Shown here: positions 1 to 6,428 of the stretch, in pieces
Position numbering within the stretch: position 1 is the stretch's first letter
Layout: every line of letters begins with the position of its first letter
Assembly (NCBI GenBank): GCA_900318625.1
Contig: ONLG01000018.1
Location: 1 to 32,753, forward strand
Direction: 5' to 3'
DNA length: 32,753 nucleotides
Origin: an uncultured Prevotella sp.
Lineage (GTDB): Bacteria > Bacteroidota > Bacteroidia > Bacteroidales > Bacteroidaceae
The notes under the pieces: model-generated
Database searches by the model: none
What the model was told of the DNA's origin: nothing
The model's input: only the letters and a program-made list of their open reading frames with translations
Translations under genes and position numbers: made by a program

Positions 1-165
1 CCGCCTAATTGGAATGAGGGGCTTGATAGAGAACTGACAAAAGACTTGCACCTTCATAGTGCATTCCACAACCTCTTTGACCACATGAACTTCGCTATCA
101 CTGACTTCATATATGTACGGAAGTTTGAGACTGAGATTAACATAGAAATCAATAAAAAGGTGTGA
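1..165 (+). CDS. C-terminal end of an unrecognised protein (partial)
   Basis: An open frame runs from the window edge to a TGA, giving 54 residues beginning PPNWNEGLDRELTKDL and ending EINIEINKKV. The start lies outside the window. The frame is likely coding because it is open throughout, its composition is protein-like, and its stop lies one base before the next ATG (TGA-T-ATG), which is the usual spacing of co-transcribed, translationally coupled genes. I do not recognise the family. The fragment is soluble-looking, with charged and aromatic residues and no membrane segment. Like the next gene, it is AT-richer than the housekeeping genes further along. Confidence 0.6.
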   Translation, partial: PPNWNEGLDRELTKDLHLHSAFHNLFDHMNFAITDFIYVRKFETEINIEINKKV

Positions 166-166
166 T

Positions 167-1192
167 ATGACATTCAAGGAACTTTTAGACTGCGTACAGT
201 TTGAGGATGTGGCTCCTTACATCGTCAAGATGTACCCAGACATGGGTCAAAGTCTTGGCTGGTACAAAATCCATTTTGACATGTTGCGTCTGATGCAACC
301 TGTATTCCATGAGGATGCTAACGACAAGGTGTGTCACATAACTATGGAAGACTGGGAGGACGGTAGCGGACTGCATCTTGATGCTTATCCGATGGAGGGT
401 GACTTGTGGGAACATTCACTGACCAAGGAGTTGATTATAGAACAAGGCATAAAAGCATCTAATGAAGAACTGGCTGCTTGTTGTTTGTGGCATACATCGT
501 TCTATGGGTTCGTCGAGAAGCAGGTGGATGAACACTTTAGGATTAATGACTTGGATATGGCTACGTTAGACAGATGGAACAACAGCCTTTATTATAAAGT
601 CAGAGCCTTGAAGAATTTCAGTGTAATACGTGAATATGGCGGTTTCATACCCACCATTAGACAACTGTCCAAGTTAAAGAAAGCAGAACTTGTCAAACTG
701 GCAAAGGATTCTATGTGGTTTGGTAGCGTCCCCTTGAATAAGATTAAGCGAAAGAAACGCTTCAGGATTGAGTTCTTGGAACACTACTATGAGCGTATGA
801 CAGTTATCAGTGATTTTATAGTTCAAGCTATACGGGCGTTGAAAGATGCACGAAACTATATGCGTGTTGAACAACTCTGCGAACTGTTCCAATCTGAATT
901 CTTCTGTACTGAGGAAATCATGTCGTATGCCTCTAATGGTGAAAGTGGCGCAAAGTATCTATACGAGTTGTTTACATCGTATGACATGATACCAAAGATG
1001 GACGGCATCGTTGTCCGTCTTGTTACAGGAACAGAGCATGAAGTTCTGACGGAAGACGAGAATCTTTTATGCAATCTATTGGCAGAAGGACGCAAGTATG
1101 GCGACCTCATCCTTGATTATGACCCTGCACTTAGTAATCAAGTGGTCATCAGTTATGCTGCATACAATTCCAATAACCCATTAGTAAAATAA
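167..1192 (+). CDS. Hypothetical cytoplasmic protein, 341 aa (possibly DUF6557-like)
   Basis: A complete frame of 341 residues opens MTFKELLDCVQFEDVAPYI. No signal peptide or membrane segment is visible, so it is probably cytoplasmic. The first third is rich in acidic and aromatic residues (a D-W-E-D-G-S-G stretch near residue 62). The middle holds a basic patch near residues 175-200 (LNKIKRKKRFRIEF). The opening resembles, from memory only, small Bacteroidales proteins labelled DUF6557; this is a weak recognition and no function follows from it. It begins one base after the stop of the upstream partial gene, so the two are probably one operon. The gene is AT-rich relative to the conserved genes from 2 kb onward, which fits accessory DNA. 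No clear terminator follows. Confidence 0.65.
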   Translation: MTFKELLDCVQFEDVAPYIVKMYPDMGQSLGWYKIHFDMLRLMQPVFHEDANDKVCHITMEDWEDGSGLHLDAYPMEGDLWEHSLTKELIIEQGIKASNEELAACCLWHTSFYGFVEKQVDEHFRINDLDMATLDRWNNSLYYKVRALKNFSVIREYGGFIPTIRQLSKLKKAELVKLAKDSMWFGSVPLNKIKRKKRFRIEFLEHYYERMTVISDFIVQAIRALKDARNYMRVEQLCELFQSEFFCTEEIMSYASNGESGAKYLYELFTSYDMIPKMDGIVVRLVTGTEHEVLTEDENLLCNLLAEGRKYGDLILDYDPALSNQVVISYAAYNSNNPLVK

Positions 1193-1321
1193 CAACTATA
1201 TGAAAACAATCTGAGAACGCGTAATATTCGATAGTCGTCACGCTGTTGGGAATGATGACGGAAGTAAGTCCTGCACAGTGGCGGAACGCCTGATTGCCAA
1301 ATATCCTTACAACGACCGCAT

Positions 1322-1377
1322 AAATACTCGTTTAGATGAAAGGAAAAGTGATTACGGGCAGAAAGATGCGAGTATTT
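1322..1377. repeat. Inverted repeat AAATACTCG / CGAGTATTT with 38-nt interior
   Basis: AAATACTCG at 1322-1330 pairs perfectly with CGAGTATTT at 1369-1377, enclosing 38 nt. A related pair (ATACTCG 30773-30779, CGAGTAT 30818-30824) with exactly the same 38-nt interior occurs in the other repeat-rich gap. The interiors share some bases (G/A-rich, with an AGATG or ATATG motif near the left arm). This suggests two diverged copies of one element. Confidence 0.6.
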
Positions 1378-1484
1378 CGCGGCCTTTCGACTTCCTTTTT
1401 TGAACAGTAATTGGTTGAAATGAAAAGAGCGGACTGCAATATAGAATGTTACGCAGGGGGCTGTAAGGTTTCTCCGGGAGCCTT

Positions 1485-1560
1485 GGAGCATTGTTACGGG
1501 ATAGTTGTAGTAATGTTACGGCAGCCCCGTAGCATTGCTCCGGCTGCCTTGGAGAAAGAT
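1485..1560. repeat. Dispersed GC-rich intergenic repeat (core GGAGCAWTGYTACRG), copy cluster 1
   Basis: A 15-bp core reads GGAGCATTGTTACGG at 1485-1499. The same core occurs inverted at 1527-1541 (CCGTAGCATTGCTCC). Between them lies a partial copy (GTAATGTTACGGC), and CCTTGGAGAAAGATTACGGG follows at 1547-1566. Matching units lie at 30608-30666. This is repetitive non-coding DNA of unknown role. Confidence 0.65.
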
Positions 1561-1984
1561 TACGGGGGCGGCTGTAATTTGCGGTTTGCCTGTGTGCAAA
1601 GGGCTTTCAGGGGGCTATGGCTTGGCAGTAGGCAGATTGTTCCCTTTTGCCGAGGCCCACAGCAGCTGCTCGTAAACGAGAGGCGAGAAGGCGGATTGCC
1701 GGTGAAAAGTATGGCTCAGGCAGGCTTTCGGGAAACATGAAATATCGGAAAAAGAGTGCAAAAAGTGCTGATTGAACCATGTTGGGCTACCCTTTTATCA
1801 AGAAATCGGGAATAAAGGTGATAGAGGAAGGCTTTCCCAGACCTGCAAAGGAGCAGTTTCAGTCCTGAAACAACAGTTTCTGGAACCTCGTTTTTCGGCA
1901 ATTTTATTTTACATTCGTTGCCTCCGCCACAGCTCTACATACTGTTTCCATGGGTTGTAAGGAACCTTGAAATATGGCACGAAA

Positions 1985-2025
1985 AAAAGGACACAAGCAG
2001 AATAGCGTGCTACTTGTGTCCTTTT
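1985..2025 (-). terminator. Rho-independent terminator of the split nucleotidase operon
   Basis: AAAAGGACACAAG (1985-1997) pairs perfectly with CTTGTGTCCTTTT (2013-2025), a 13-bp stem with a 15-nt loop. Read on the minus strand, the stem is followed by a run of T (the A tract at 1982-1988). It lies 22 bases beyond the stop of the minus-strand gene ending at 2048. Confidence 0.85.
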
Positions 2026-2047
2026 GCTTAGCAGATATGCGCTTTCG

Positions 2048-2890
2048 TCATTTCTTTTTCTTCATGTTCAGCAGCATCTTGCCTATCCACAGGCCGTGCT
2101 TGCCGTTCTGGTCTACCGGCACCATCTTGCCGTCGAGGTCCTTCACGTATTCCAGTTGCTTCATGTAGGTGTGCGAGTGGCCCCCCAGCACGAGGTCGAT
2201 ACCCCTTGAGCCGGCAATCATTATCTGGTCGTTCATGTCTACTTTGTCCCATCCCAGGTGCGACACACATATCACCAGGTCGCACTTCTTGGCTTTCAGC
2301 AGAGCCGCCATCTCGTTGGCTTTTGCCACCGGGTCGAGATACTTCACACCTTGGCACTTCGCCGTGTCAACCAAGCCAATCAGCTTCGGGTCGAGAGCGA
2401 AGAGACCAATCTTCACGCCGTCGCGCTTGATGATGGTCCAGGGCTTCACGGTGCCTTCCACGGGTGTTCCCGTGAAGTCGTAGTTGGAGCATAGTATCGG
2501 GAAGTTGGCCATGCGGAAGATGCGTGCCATGTTTTCCAGACCGAAGTCGAACTCGTGGTTGCCAATCGTTGCTGCGTCGTAGTGCATGATGTTCATCAGT
2601 CCGACCTCCACTTCGCCCTTGTTCAGGGTGTAGTAGGGCGAGCCTTGCGAGAAGTCGCCGCTGTCGATGAGCAGCAGGTTGGGGTATTGCTTTCGCTGCT
2701 GCTCCACGAAGGCCGCCCTGCGCAGGTAGCCGCCGCGCCCAGCCAGTGCCGTGTCGGCAAGGTTCACGTTGAGCGGATAGATGCACGAGTGGGTGTCGTT
2801 GGAGTGCAGAATCACTATCTGTTTGTCGTTCTGAGCCATTGCGCTGCCCGTCATCAGCAGCACCAGAAGCATTGCTATAGTCTTCTTCAT
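2048..2890 (-). CDS. Secreted metallophosphatase (UshA/5'-nucleotidase N-terminal domain)
   Basis: The 280-residue protein has a Sec signal peptide (residues 1-19, ending SAMA-Q) followed by one calcineurin-like metallophosphatase domain of the 5'-nucleotidase/UshA group. Metal and catalytic motifs are complete: N-D-T-H (31-34), D-S-G-D (76-79), G-N-H-E (110-113), S-H-L-G (210-213) and G-G-H-S-H-T (236-241). The family hydrolyses 5'-nucleotides or related phosphoesters outside the cytoplasm. Here the protein ends where UshA would continue into its substrate-binding domain; that domain is encoded by the gene just upstream (2927-3694), 36 bases away. A split enzyme acting as a pair is therefore likely. 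The exact substrate is unknown. A strong terminator follows. Confidence 0.9.
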   Translation of the reverse strand: MKKTIAMLLVLLMTGSAMAQNDKQIVILHSNDTHSCIYPLNVNLADTALAGRGGYLRRAAFVEQQRKQYPNLLLIDSGDFSQGSPYYTLNKGEVEVGLMNIMHYDAATIGNHEFDFGLENMARIFRMANFPILCSNYDFTGTPVEGTVKPWTIIKRDGVKIGLFALDPKLIGLVDTAKCQGVKYLDPVAKANEMAALLKAKKCDLVICVSHLGWDKVDMNDQIMIAGSRGIDLVLGGHSHTYMKQLEYVKDLDGKMVPVDQNGKHGLWIGKMLLNMKKKK

Positions 2891-2926
2891 AATCGGATGT
2901 GTGTGTTAGGTTTGTGTGGAGTGGTT

Positions 2927-3694
2927 TTAGTGTTCTATGGTGATGCGTCCGTCGAGCTTTCCCTCAACGCTTTCGCCCTGCGCCATCTTGGCGCGGAAGA
3001 AGTCCATGATGAGGAACCGCACGTTGTTCTCCTGCGCCGTCGACAGCTTGATGTCCGTTCCGCTTCTGAAAGCCTCCATGTGGTCGTTGCCCTGGGCCAC
3101 GTAGTCGAGCGTTACGATGCGGTACTGTGCATTGTCGTTGATCTCCTTGCCTGCCACGGTGGCCGACTTCAGCTTTCCGTCGGCAGTGATTACGAGCCTC
3201 ACTTCGCGGCTCACGCCCTGTCCGCCCTGCTTGGCAATCTGCTCGAACAGCTCGCGCACCTTTGCTCCGGTGAGAGTGACGAAGCAGATGTTGTTCTCGA
3301 ACGGAGCCACATCAATCACGTCGCCTATCGTCACGTCGCCCACGGCCAGCGCAGCCCTCATGCCGCCGATGTTGTAGACCGAGAAGTCGGGCTTCTCGCC
3401 GTACTTCTCCGATGCCCACATCAGCATATCGGTGAGCACGTTAGACAGCGGGCTTTCCGGTTTCTTGGCATAAAGGTAGTTGGCCACCTTGCCCACGACG
3501 GGGCTCATCTGCTTGTCCACTTCAGCCTTGAACGGTGCGATGAACTCTTCGGCAGCCTTTACGGTGGTGTTGTCGTAGCTTTTGTCGATTAGCACCCTTG
3601 TGCGCTCGATGCTGTCCATGCGGTAGTGGGTGGCGCACGACGACAGCAGGGCCGCCAGCACCACCGTCATCATAGTTGTTTTCTTAGTCTTCAT
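2927..3694 (-). CDS. 5'-nucleotidase C-terminal-domain lipoprotein
   Basis: From the ATG at 3694 the protein is 255 residues. It has a lipoprotein signal peptide (L-S-S-C, Cys20), so it is probably anchored to a membrane facing the periplasm or cell surface. The rest matches the C-terminal substrate-recognition domain of 5'-nucleotidases: N-I-G-G-M-R at 108-113 (family N-x-G-G-[IM]-R), the V-A-P-F-E-N-N segment at 129-135, and a Q-G-N-D-H-M-E-A-F segment at 201-209 where the family usually has G-G-D-G-x-x-x-F. A longer in-frame start upstream would bury the signal peptide and run across the promoter, so I rejected it. The gene is first in an operon with the metallophosphatase half, in reverse of the domain order of a fused UshA. 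Confidence 0.85.
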   Translation of the reverse strand: MKTKKTTMMTVVLAALLSSCATHYRMDSIERTRVLIDKSYDNTTVKAAEEFIAPFKAEVDKQMSPVVGKVANYLYAKKPESPLSNVLTDMLMWASEKYGEKPDFSVYNIGGMRAALAVGDVTIGDVIDVAPFENNICFVTLTGAKVRELFEQIAKQGGQGVSREVRLVITADGKLKSATVAGKEINDNAQYRIVTLDYVAQGNDHMEAFRSGTDIKLSTAQENNVRFLIMDFFRAKMAQGESVEGKLDGRITIEH

Positions 3695-3730
3695 AAGTGT
3701 GTGAGTTGTGTTTTCTTTTCGGTTATGCCA

Positions 3731-3738
3731 CAAAGGTA
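3731..3738 (-). promoter_or_regulatory. Promoter -7 element (TACCTTTG) for the split nucleotidase operon
   Basis: The minus strand reads TACCTTTG, a match to the Bacteroidetes TAnnTTTG element, 36 bases upstream of the ATG at 3694. A clear -33 TTTG is not obvious. Confidence 0.6.
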
Positions 3739-3814
3739 AGATTATTTTGCGAGCTATCCGACTAAGTTCAGTGAGTTTTTTCAAGGCGCGTGCAGTCTAT
3801 GGGGCATAACGAAA

Positions 3815-3849
3815 ACAGCCTGCATCGCCGTGACGGCGGTGCAGGCTGT
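3815..3849 (-). terminator. Rho-independent terminator of gdhA
   Basis: A 16-bp stem has arms ACAGCCTGCATCGCCG and CGGCGGTGCAGGCTGT, one G-T pair and a 3-nt TGA loop. On the minus strand it is followed by TTTTC. It lies 31 bases past the gdhA stop. Confidence 0.8.
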
Positions 3850-3880
3850 GGTAGAAAGATGTCTTGAGGTGTGACGGGAA

Positions 3881-5218
3881 CTAAACGATGCCCTGAGCCA
3901 TCATGGCGTTAGCCACCTTCATGAAGCCGGCAATGTTGGCTCCCTTGACGTAGTCGATGTATCCGTCGGGCTGCTGTCCGTACTTGACGCACTGCTCGTG
4001 GATGGAGTGCATGATGTAGTGGAGCTTCTCGTCGACCTCGGCATCGCTCCATGTGAGGCGCATCGAGTTCTGTGTCATCTCCAGTCCCGACGTCGCCACA
4101 CCTCCGGCATTGACCGCCTTGCCCGGCGCAAAGAGCGTCTGGGCAGCCACAAACTTCTCGGCAGCCTCTGCGGTGCATCCCATGTTGCTCACTTCGGCCA
4201 CGCACACAGGGTTGTTGGCCAGTATCATGTCGGCATCGGCACCGTTGAGCTCGTTCTGTGTGGCGCATGGCAGATAGATGTCGGCCTTCAGTTCCCACGG
4301 CTTGCGTCCCGGGTAGAACTTAGCGCCCTCGAACTCTTCCTCGTAGGGCTGGCAGATGTCGTTGCCGCTGGCACGCAGTTCGAGCATATAGGCAATCTTC
4401 TCGGCATCGAGTCCTGCCGGGTCATGTATGTATCCGTCGGGTCCGCTTATGGTAACAACCTTCGCTCCGAGCTCGGTGGCTTTCTTGGCAGCTCCCCATG
4501 CCACGTTGCCGAAGCCGCTCAGGGCTATGGTCTTGCCCCGCAGCTCAATGCCGCGCGTGGCAAGCATATGGTTGACGAAGTAGATAGCGCCGAAGCCCGT
4601 GGCCTCGGGGCGTATGCGCGAGCCGCCGAACTCCAGTCCCTTGCCCGTGAGCACTCCCTGGAACTGGTGGGTCAGCTTCTTATACATACCGAAGAGGTAG
4701 CCAATCTCGCGTCCGCCCACGCCTATGTCGCCAGCCGGCACGTCCTCGTCGGGGCCGATGTGTCGGTAGAGCTCGGTCATGAAGGCCTGGCAGAAGCGCA
4801 TCACCTCGGCATCAGAGCGTCCGCGGATAGAGAAGTCGGAGCCTCCCTTGCCGCCGCCCATAGGCAGGGTGGTGAGTGCGTTCTTGAAAGTCTGCTCGAA
4901 GCCGAGGAACTTCAGTATGGAGAGATTTACCGAAGAGTGGAAGCGCAGGCCACCTTTGTAGGGGCCGATGGCACTGTTGAACTGCACGCGATAGCCGAGG
5001 TTAACGTGTACCTCGCCCTTGTCGTCGGTCCAGGGCACGCGGAACGTGATGATGCGCTCAGGCTCTACGAGTCGCTCCATGAGCTTTGCCCGTTCAAACT
5101 CCGGGTGCCGGTTGTAAACGTCCTCTACCGAGAGCAGCACCTCGCGCACTGCCTGCAAATACTCCAACTCGCCCGGATGCTTCTGCTCCAGCGACTGCAT
5201 GATTTTGTTAACGTCCAT
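3881..5218 (-). CDS. gdhA: NADP-type glutamate dehydrogenase
   Basis: The 445-residue protein is full length for the hexameric bacterial glutamate dehydrogenase. It interconverts 2-oxoglutarate plus ammonia and L-glutamate in the cytoplasm, the main ammonia-assimilation route in Bacteroidales. Signature elements are P-Y-K-G-G-L-R-F-H near residue 86, the active-site segment P-M-G-G-G-K-G-G (119-126), P-A-G-D-I-G-V-G-G-R-E near 161, and a Rossmann segment S-G-F-G-N-V-A-W-G near 234. NADP preference is inferred from family similarity rather than from a diagnostic residue. The gene has its own promoter (5277-5307) and terminator (3815-3849), so it is probably monocistronic. No oddities were seen. 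Confidence 0.97.
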   Translation of the reverse strand: MDVNKIMQSLEQKHPGELEYLQAVREVLLSVEDVYNRHPEFERAKLMERLVEPERIITFRVPWTDDKGEVHVNLGYRVQFNSAIGPYKGGLRFHSSVNLSILKFLGFEQTFKNALTTLPMGGGKGGSDFSIRGRSDAEVMRFCQAFMTELYRHIGPDEDVPAGDIGVGGREIGYLFGMYKKLTHQFQGVLTGKGLEFGGSRIRPEATGFGAIYFVNHMLATRGIELRGKTIALSGFGNVAWGAAKKATELGAKVVTISGPDGYIHDPAGLDAEKIAYMLELRASGNDICQPYEEEFEGAKFYPGRKPWELKADIYLPCATQNELNGADADMILANNPVCVAEVSNMGCTAEAAEKFVAAQTLFAPGKAVNAGGVATSGLEMTQNSMRLTWSDAEVDEKLHYIMHSIHEQCVKYGQQPDGYIDYVKGANIAGFMKVANAMMAQGIV

Positions 5219-5276
5219 AGTGTTTTTCTTTATATTAGATTTAGGTGTGTAGTTTCAATCTGTCAATTATCTATCG

Positions 5277-5307
5277 CAAATATAGCCTTTAATTAAATCA
5301 CGCCAAA
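5277..5307 (-). promoter_or_regulatory. gdhA promoter (TTTG-N19-TATATTTG)
   Basis: On the minus strand TTTG (5304-5307) and TATATTTG (5277-5284) are exactly 19 nt apart, the consensus Bacteroidetes sigma-ABfr arrangement. It lies about 60 bases upstream of the gdhA ATG. Confidence 0.8.
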
Positions 5308-5397
5308 GTGAAACGCCGAATATTTGGCTTTGCTGCTTACTTTTTGTAATCAGGTTTGGTCAGACGGCTCCGGCTGTCGCATTTTTTGCTACTTCCA

Positions 5398-5414
5398 CTT
5401 TGCAATAGGCAAAG
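5398..5414 (-). terminator. Weak hairpin after the SUMF1-fold gene
   Basis: CTTTGC-AATAG-GCAAAG forms a 6-bp perfect stem 18 bases past the stop of the minus-strand gene. No adjacent T run follows on the minus strand, so terminator function is uncertain. Confidence 0.3.
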
Positions 5415-5432
5415 CACCAGATAGCCGAGCCG

Positions 5433-6254
5433 CTATATGGCAAGCCTGAAACCAAGGTTTGCCACGCGGTGCCCGGGCGTGTAGTAGTTGCGGAAGCTCA
5501 CTCGGCAGTCGCGCGCATCGCTGAACCAGCTTCCTCCGCGCAGCACGCGGAAGTTGCCCGTTGGCGGAGTCCACGTGAGCTGCTCGCCCGTGCCCGACGG
5601 ATATGGCGCATAGGCATCCTGACACCATTCCCATACATTGCCCGACATATCGAACAGCCCCAGCTCATTAGGCTCCTTCTGTCCTATCAGGTGCGAATGT
5701 CGCTCGCTGTTTTCCTCATACCATGCCAGCGAATCAATCTCGTTGCCTCCGGAATACTTGTAACCGCAGCTCAGTTTCCCGCCACGCGCCGCATATTCCC
5801 ACTCCACCTCCGTGGGAAGACGGAACAGCCTGCCGGTTATTGCCGACAGCTTGCTGATGAACCGCTGGCAGTCTTCCCAGCTGACGTTCTCCACGGGGTG
5901 CTGCTCGCTCTTGAACCCCGACGGGTTATAGCCCATCACCACTTCCCACTCGGCCTGCGTCACCTCGAAGCGGCATATATAGAACGACTTGACCTCAACC
6001 ATGTGGCCCGGCTTCTCGCTCTCGAAAGCGTCGCTGCCCTGCTCGGCAGTGGCTCCCATGACATACGCTCCGCCCTCAACGCGCACCATATTCTCGAGAA
6101 GATTCTGCAAAACCTTCTTGCCCGGGCGGTGACGCACATGAGGCTTTGGCGGTTCCTGCTTGCGGAAAGCAAGGGTACACACGGCAGCACCAGCCGCTAT
6201 CACGGCGGCAATAACGATAAGAGTCCAGACTTTGCGAGAGTAATGTTTCGTCAT
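5433..6254 (-). CDS. Membrane-anchored SUMF1/formylglycine-generating-enzyme-fold protein
   Basis: The 273-residue protein has an N-terminal membrane anchor (about residues 10-30, no cleavage site evident) and a single SUMF1-type domain from about residue 56 to the end. Family hallmarks are V-x-G-G-x-Y-x-M-G (59-67), F-E-V-T-Q-A-E-W near 96-103, H-P-V-E-N-V-S-W-E-D (119-128), R-L-P-T-E-V-E-W-E-Y-A-A-R-G-G (145-159), G-L-F-D-M-S-G-N-V-W-E-W (199-210) and a closing L-G-F-R. True formylglycine-generating enzymes bind copper with two cysteines in the R-G-G-S segment. Here the first is Ser245 and only the second, Cys250, remains, so sulfatase activation is doubtful. A structural, binding or other oxidoreductase role is possible. 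No sulfatase gene is nearby. The gene has its own promoter, divergent from the next gene. Confidence 0.85.
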   Translation of the reverse strand: MTKHYSRKVWTLIVIAAVIAAGAAVCTLAFRKQEPPKPHVRHRPGKKVLQNLLENMVRVEGGAYVMGATAEQGSDAFESEKPGHMVEVKSFYICRFEVTQAEWEVVMGYNPSGFKSEQHPVENVSWEDCQRFISKLSAITGRLFRLPTEVEWEYAARGGKLSCGYKYSGGNEIDSLAWYEENSERHSHLIGQKEPNELGLFDMSGNVWEWCQDAYAPYPSGTGEQLTWTPPTGNFRVLRGGSWFSDARDCRVSFRNYYTPGHRVANLGFRLAI

Positions 6255-6344
6255 AACTTCCAGATTAACATTCGGCAGCAGCCTTTCTTCGCTGACATCA
6301 ATTTGAGATTAGGTATAAAAAGCAGCTCTTGATTCTGCTGAGAG

Positions 6345-6374
6345 CAAAGTTAGTTATTTTTAAAAACAAACAAA
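6345..6374 (-). promoter_or_regulatory. Promoter for the SUMF1-fold gene (TTTG-N18-TAACTTTG)
   Basis: On the minus strand TTTG (6371-6374) precedes TAACTTTG (6345-6352) by 18 nt. It is divergent from the plus-strand promoter at 6401-6408, so the two share a compact regulatory region. Confidence 0.7.
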
Positions 6375-6400
6375 TATTTTTCTCAAAAAAAGAAAAGGAG

Positions 6401-6408
6401 TATATTTG
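6401..6408 (+). promoter_or_regulatory. Promoter -7 element TATATTTG for the receiver/ATP-grasp gene
   Basis: TATATTTG sits 20 bases before the ATG at 6429 in an A-rich stretch, so the leader would be very short. No Shine-Dalgarno sequence precedes the ATG, as is common in Bacteroidetes. Confidence 0.65.
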
Positions 6409-6428
6409 CAACACCGAACTAAGCACCC

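Larger units (their letters stand above)
1193..1984. other. Non-coding intergenic region with dispersed repeats
   Basis: About 790 bases lie between the hypothetical gene and the terminator of the nucleotidase pair. Short frames exist here (the longest about 109 codons at 1411-1740), but they run through obvious repeats and have no promoter or family resemblance, so I treat the region as non-coding. It contains an inverted repeat (1322-1377), a GC-rich repeat cluster (1485-1560) that recurs near 30.6 kb, and a small palindrome GTTTCAG-TC-CTGAAAC at 1856-1871. Confidence 0.6.

Noticed and set aside
1411-1740. A 109-codon frame in the first repeat-rich gap
   Set aside because: It runs through the dispersed repeat units, has no promoter, and similar repeats at 30.6 kb are in a different frame context.
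2555-3592. A 345-codon open frame on the plus strand
   Set aside because: It is antisense to both halves of the split nucleotidase, which carry intact motifs and export signals.
3998-5296. A 432-codon open frame on the plus strand
   Set aside because: It is antisense to gdhA over its full length and crosses the gdhA promoter; the product has no family features.
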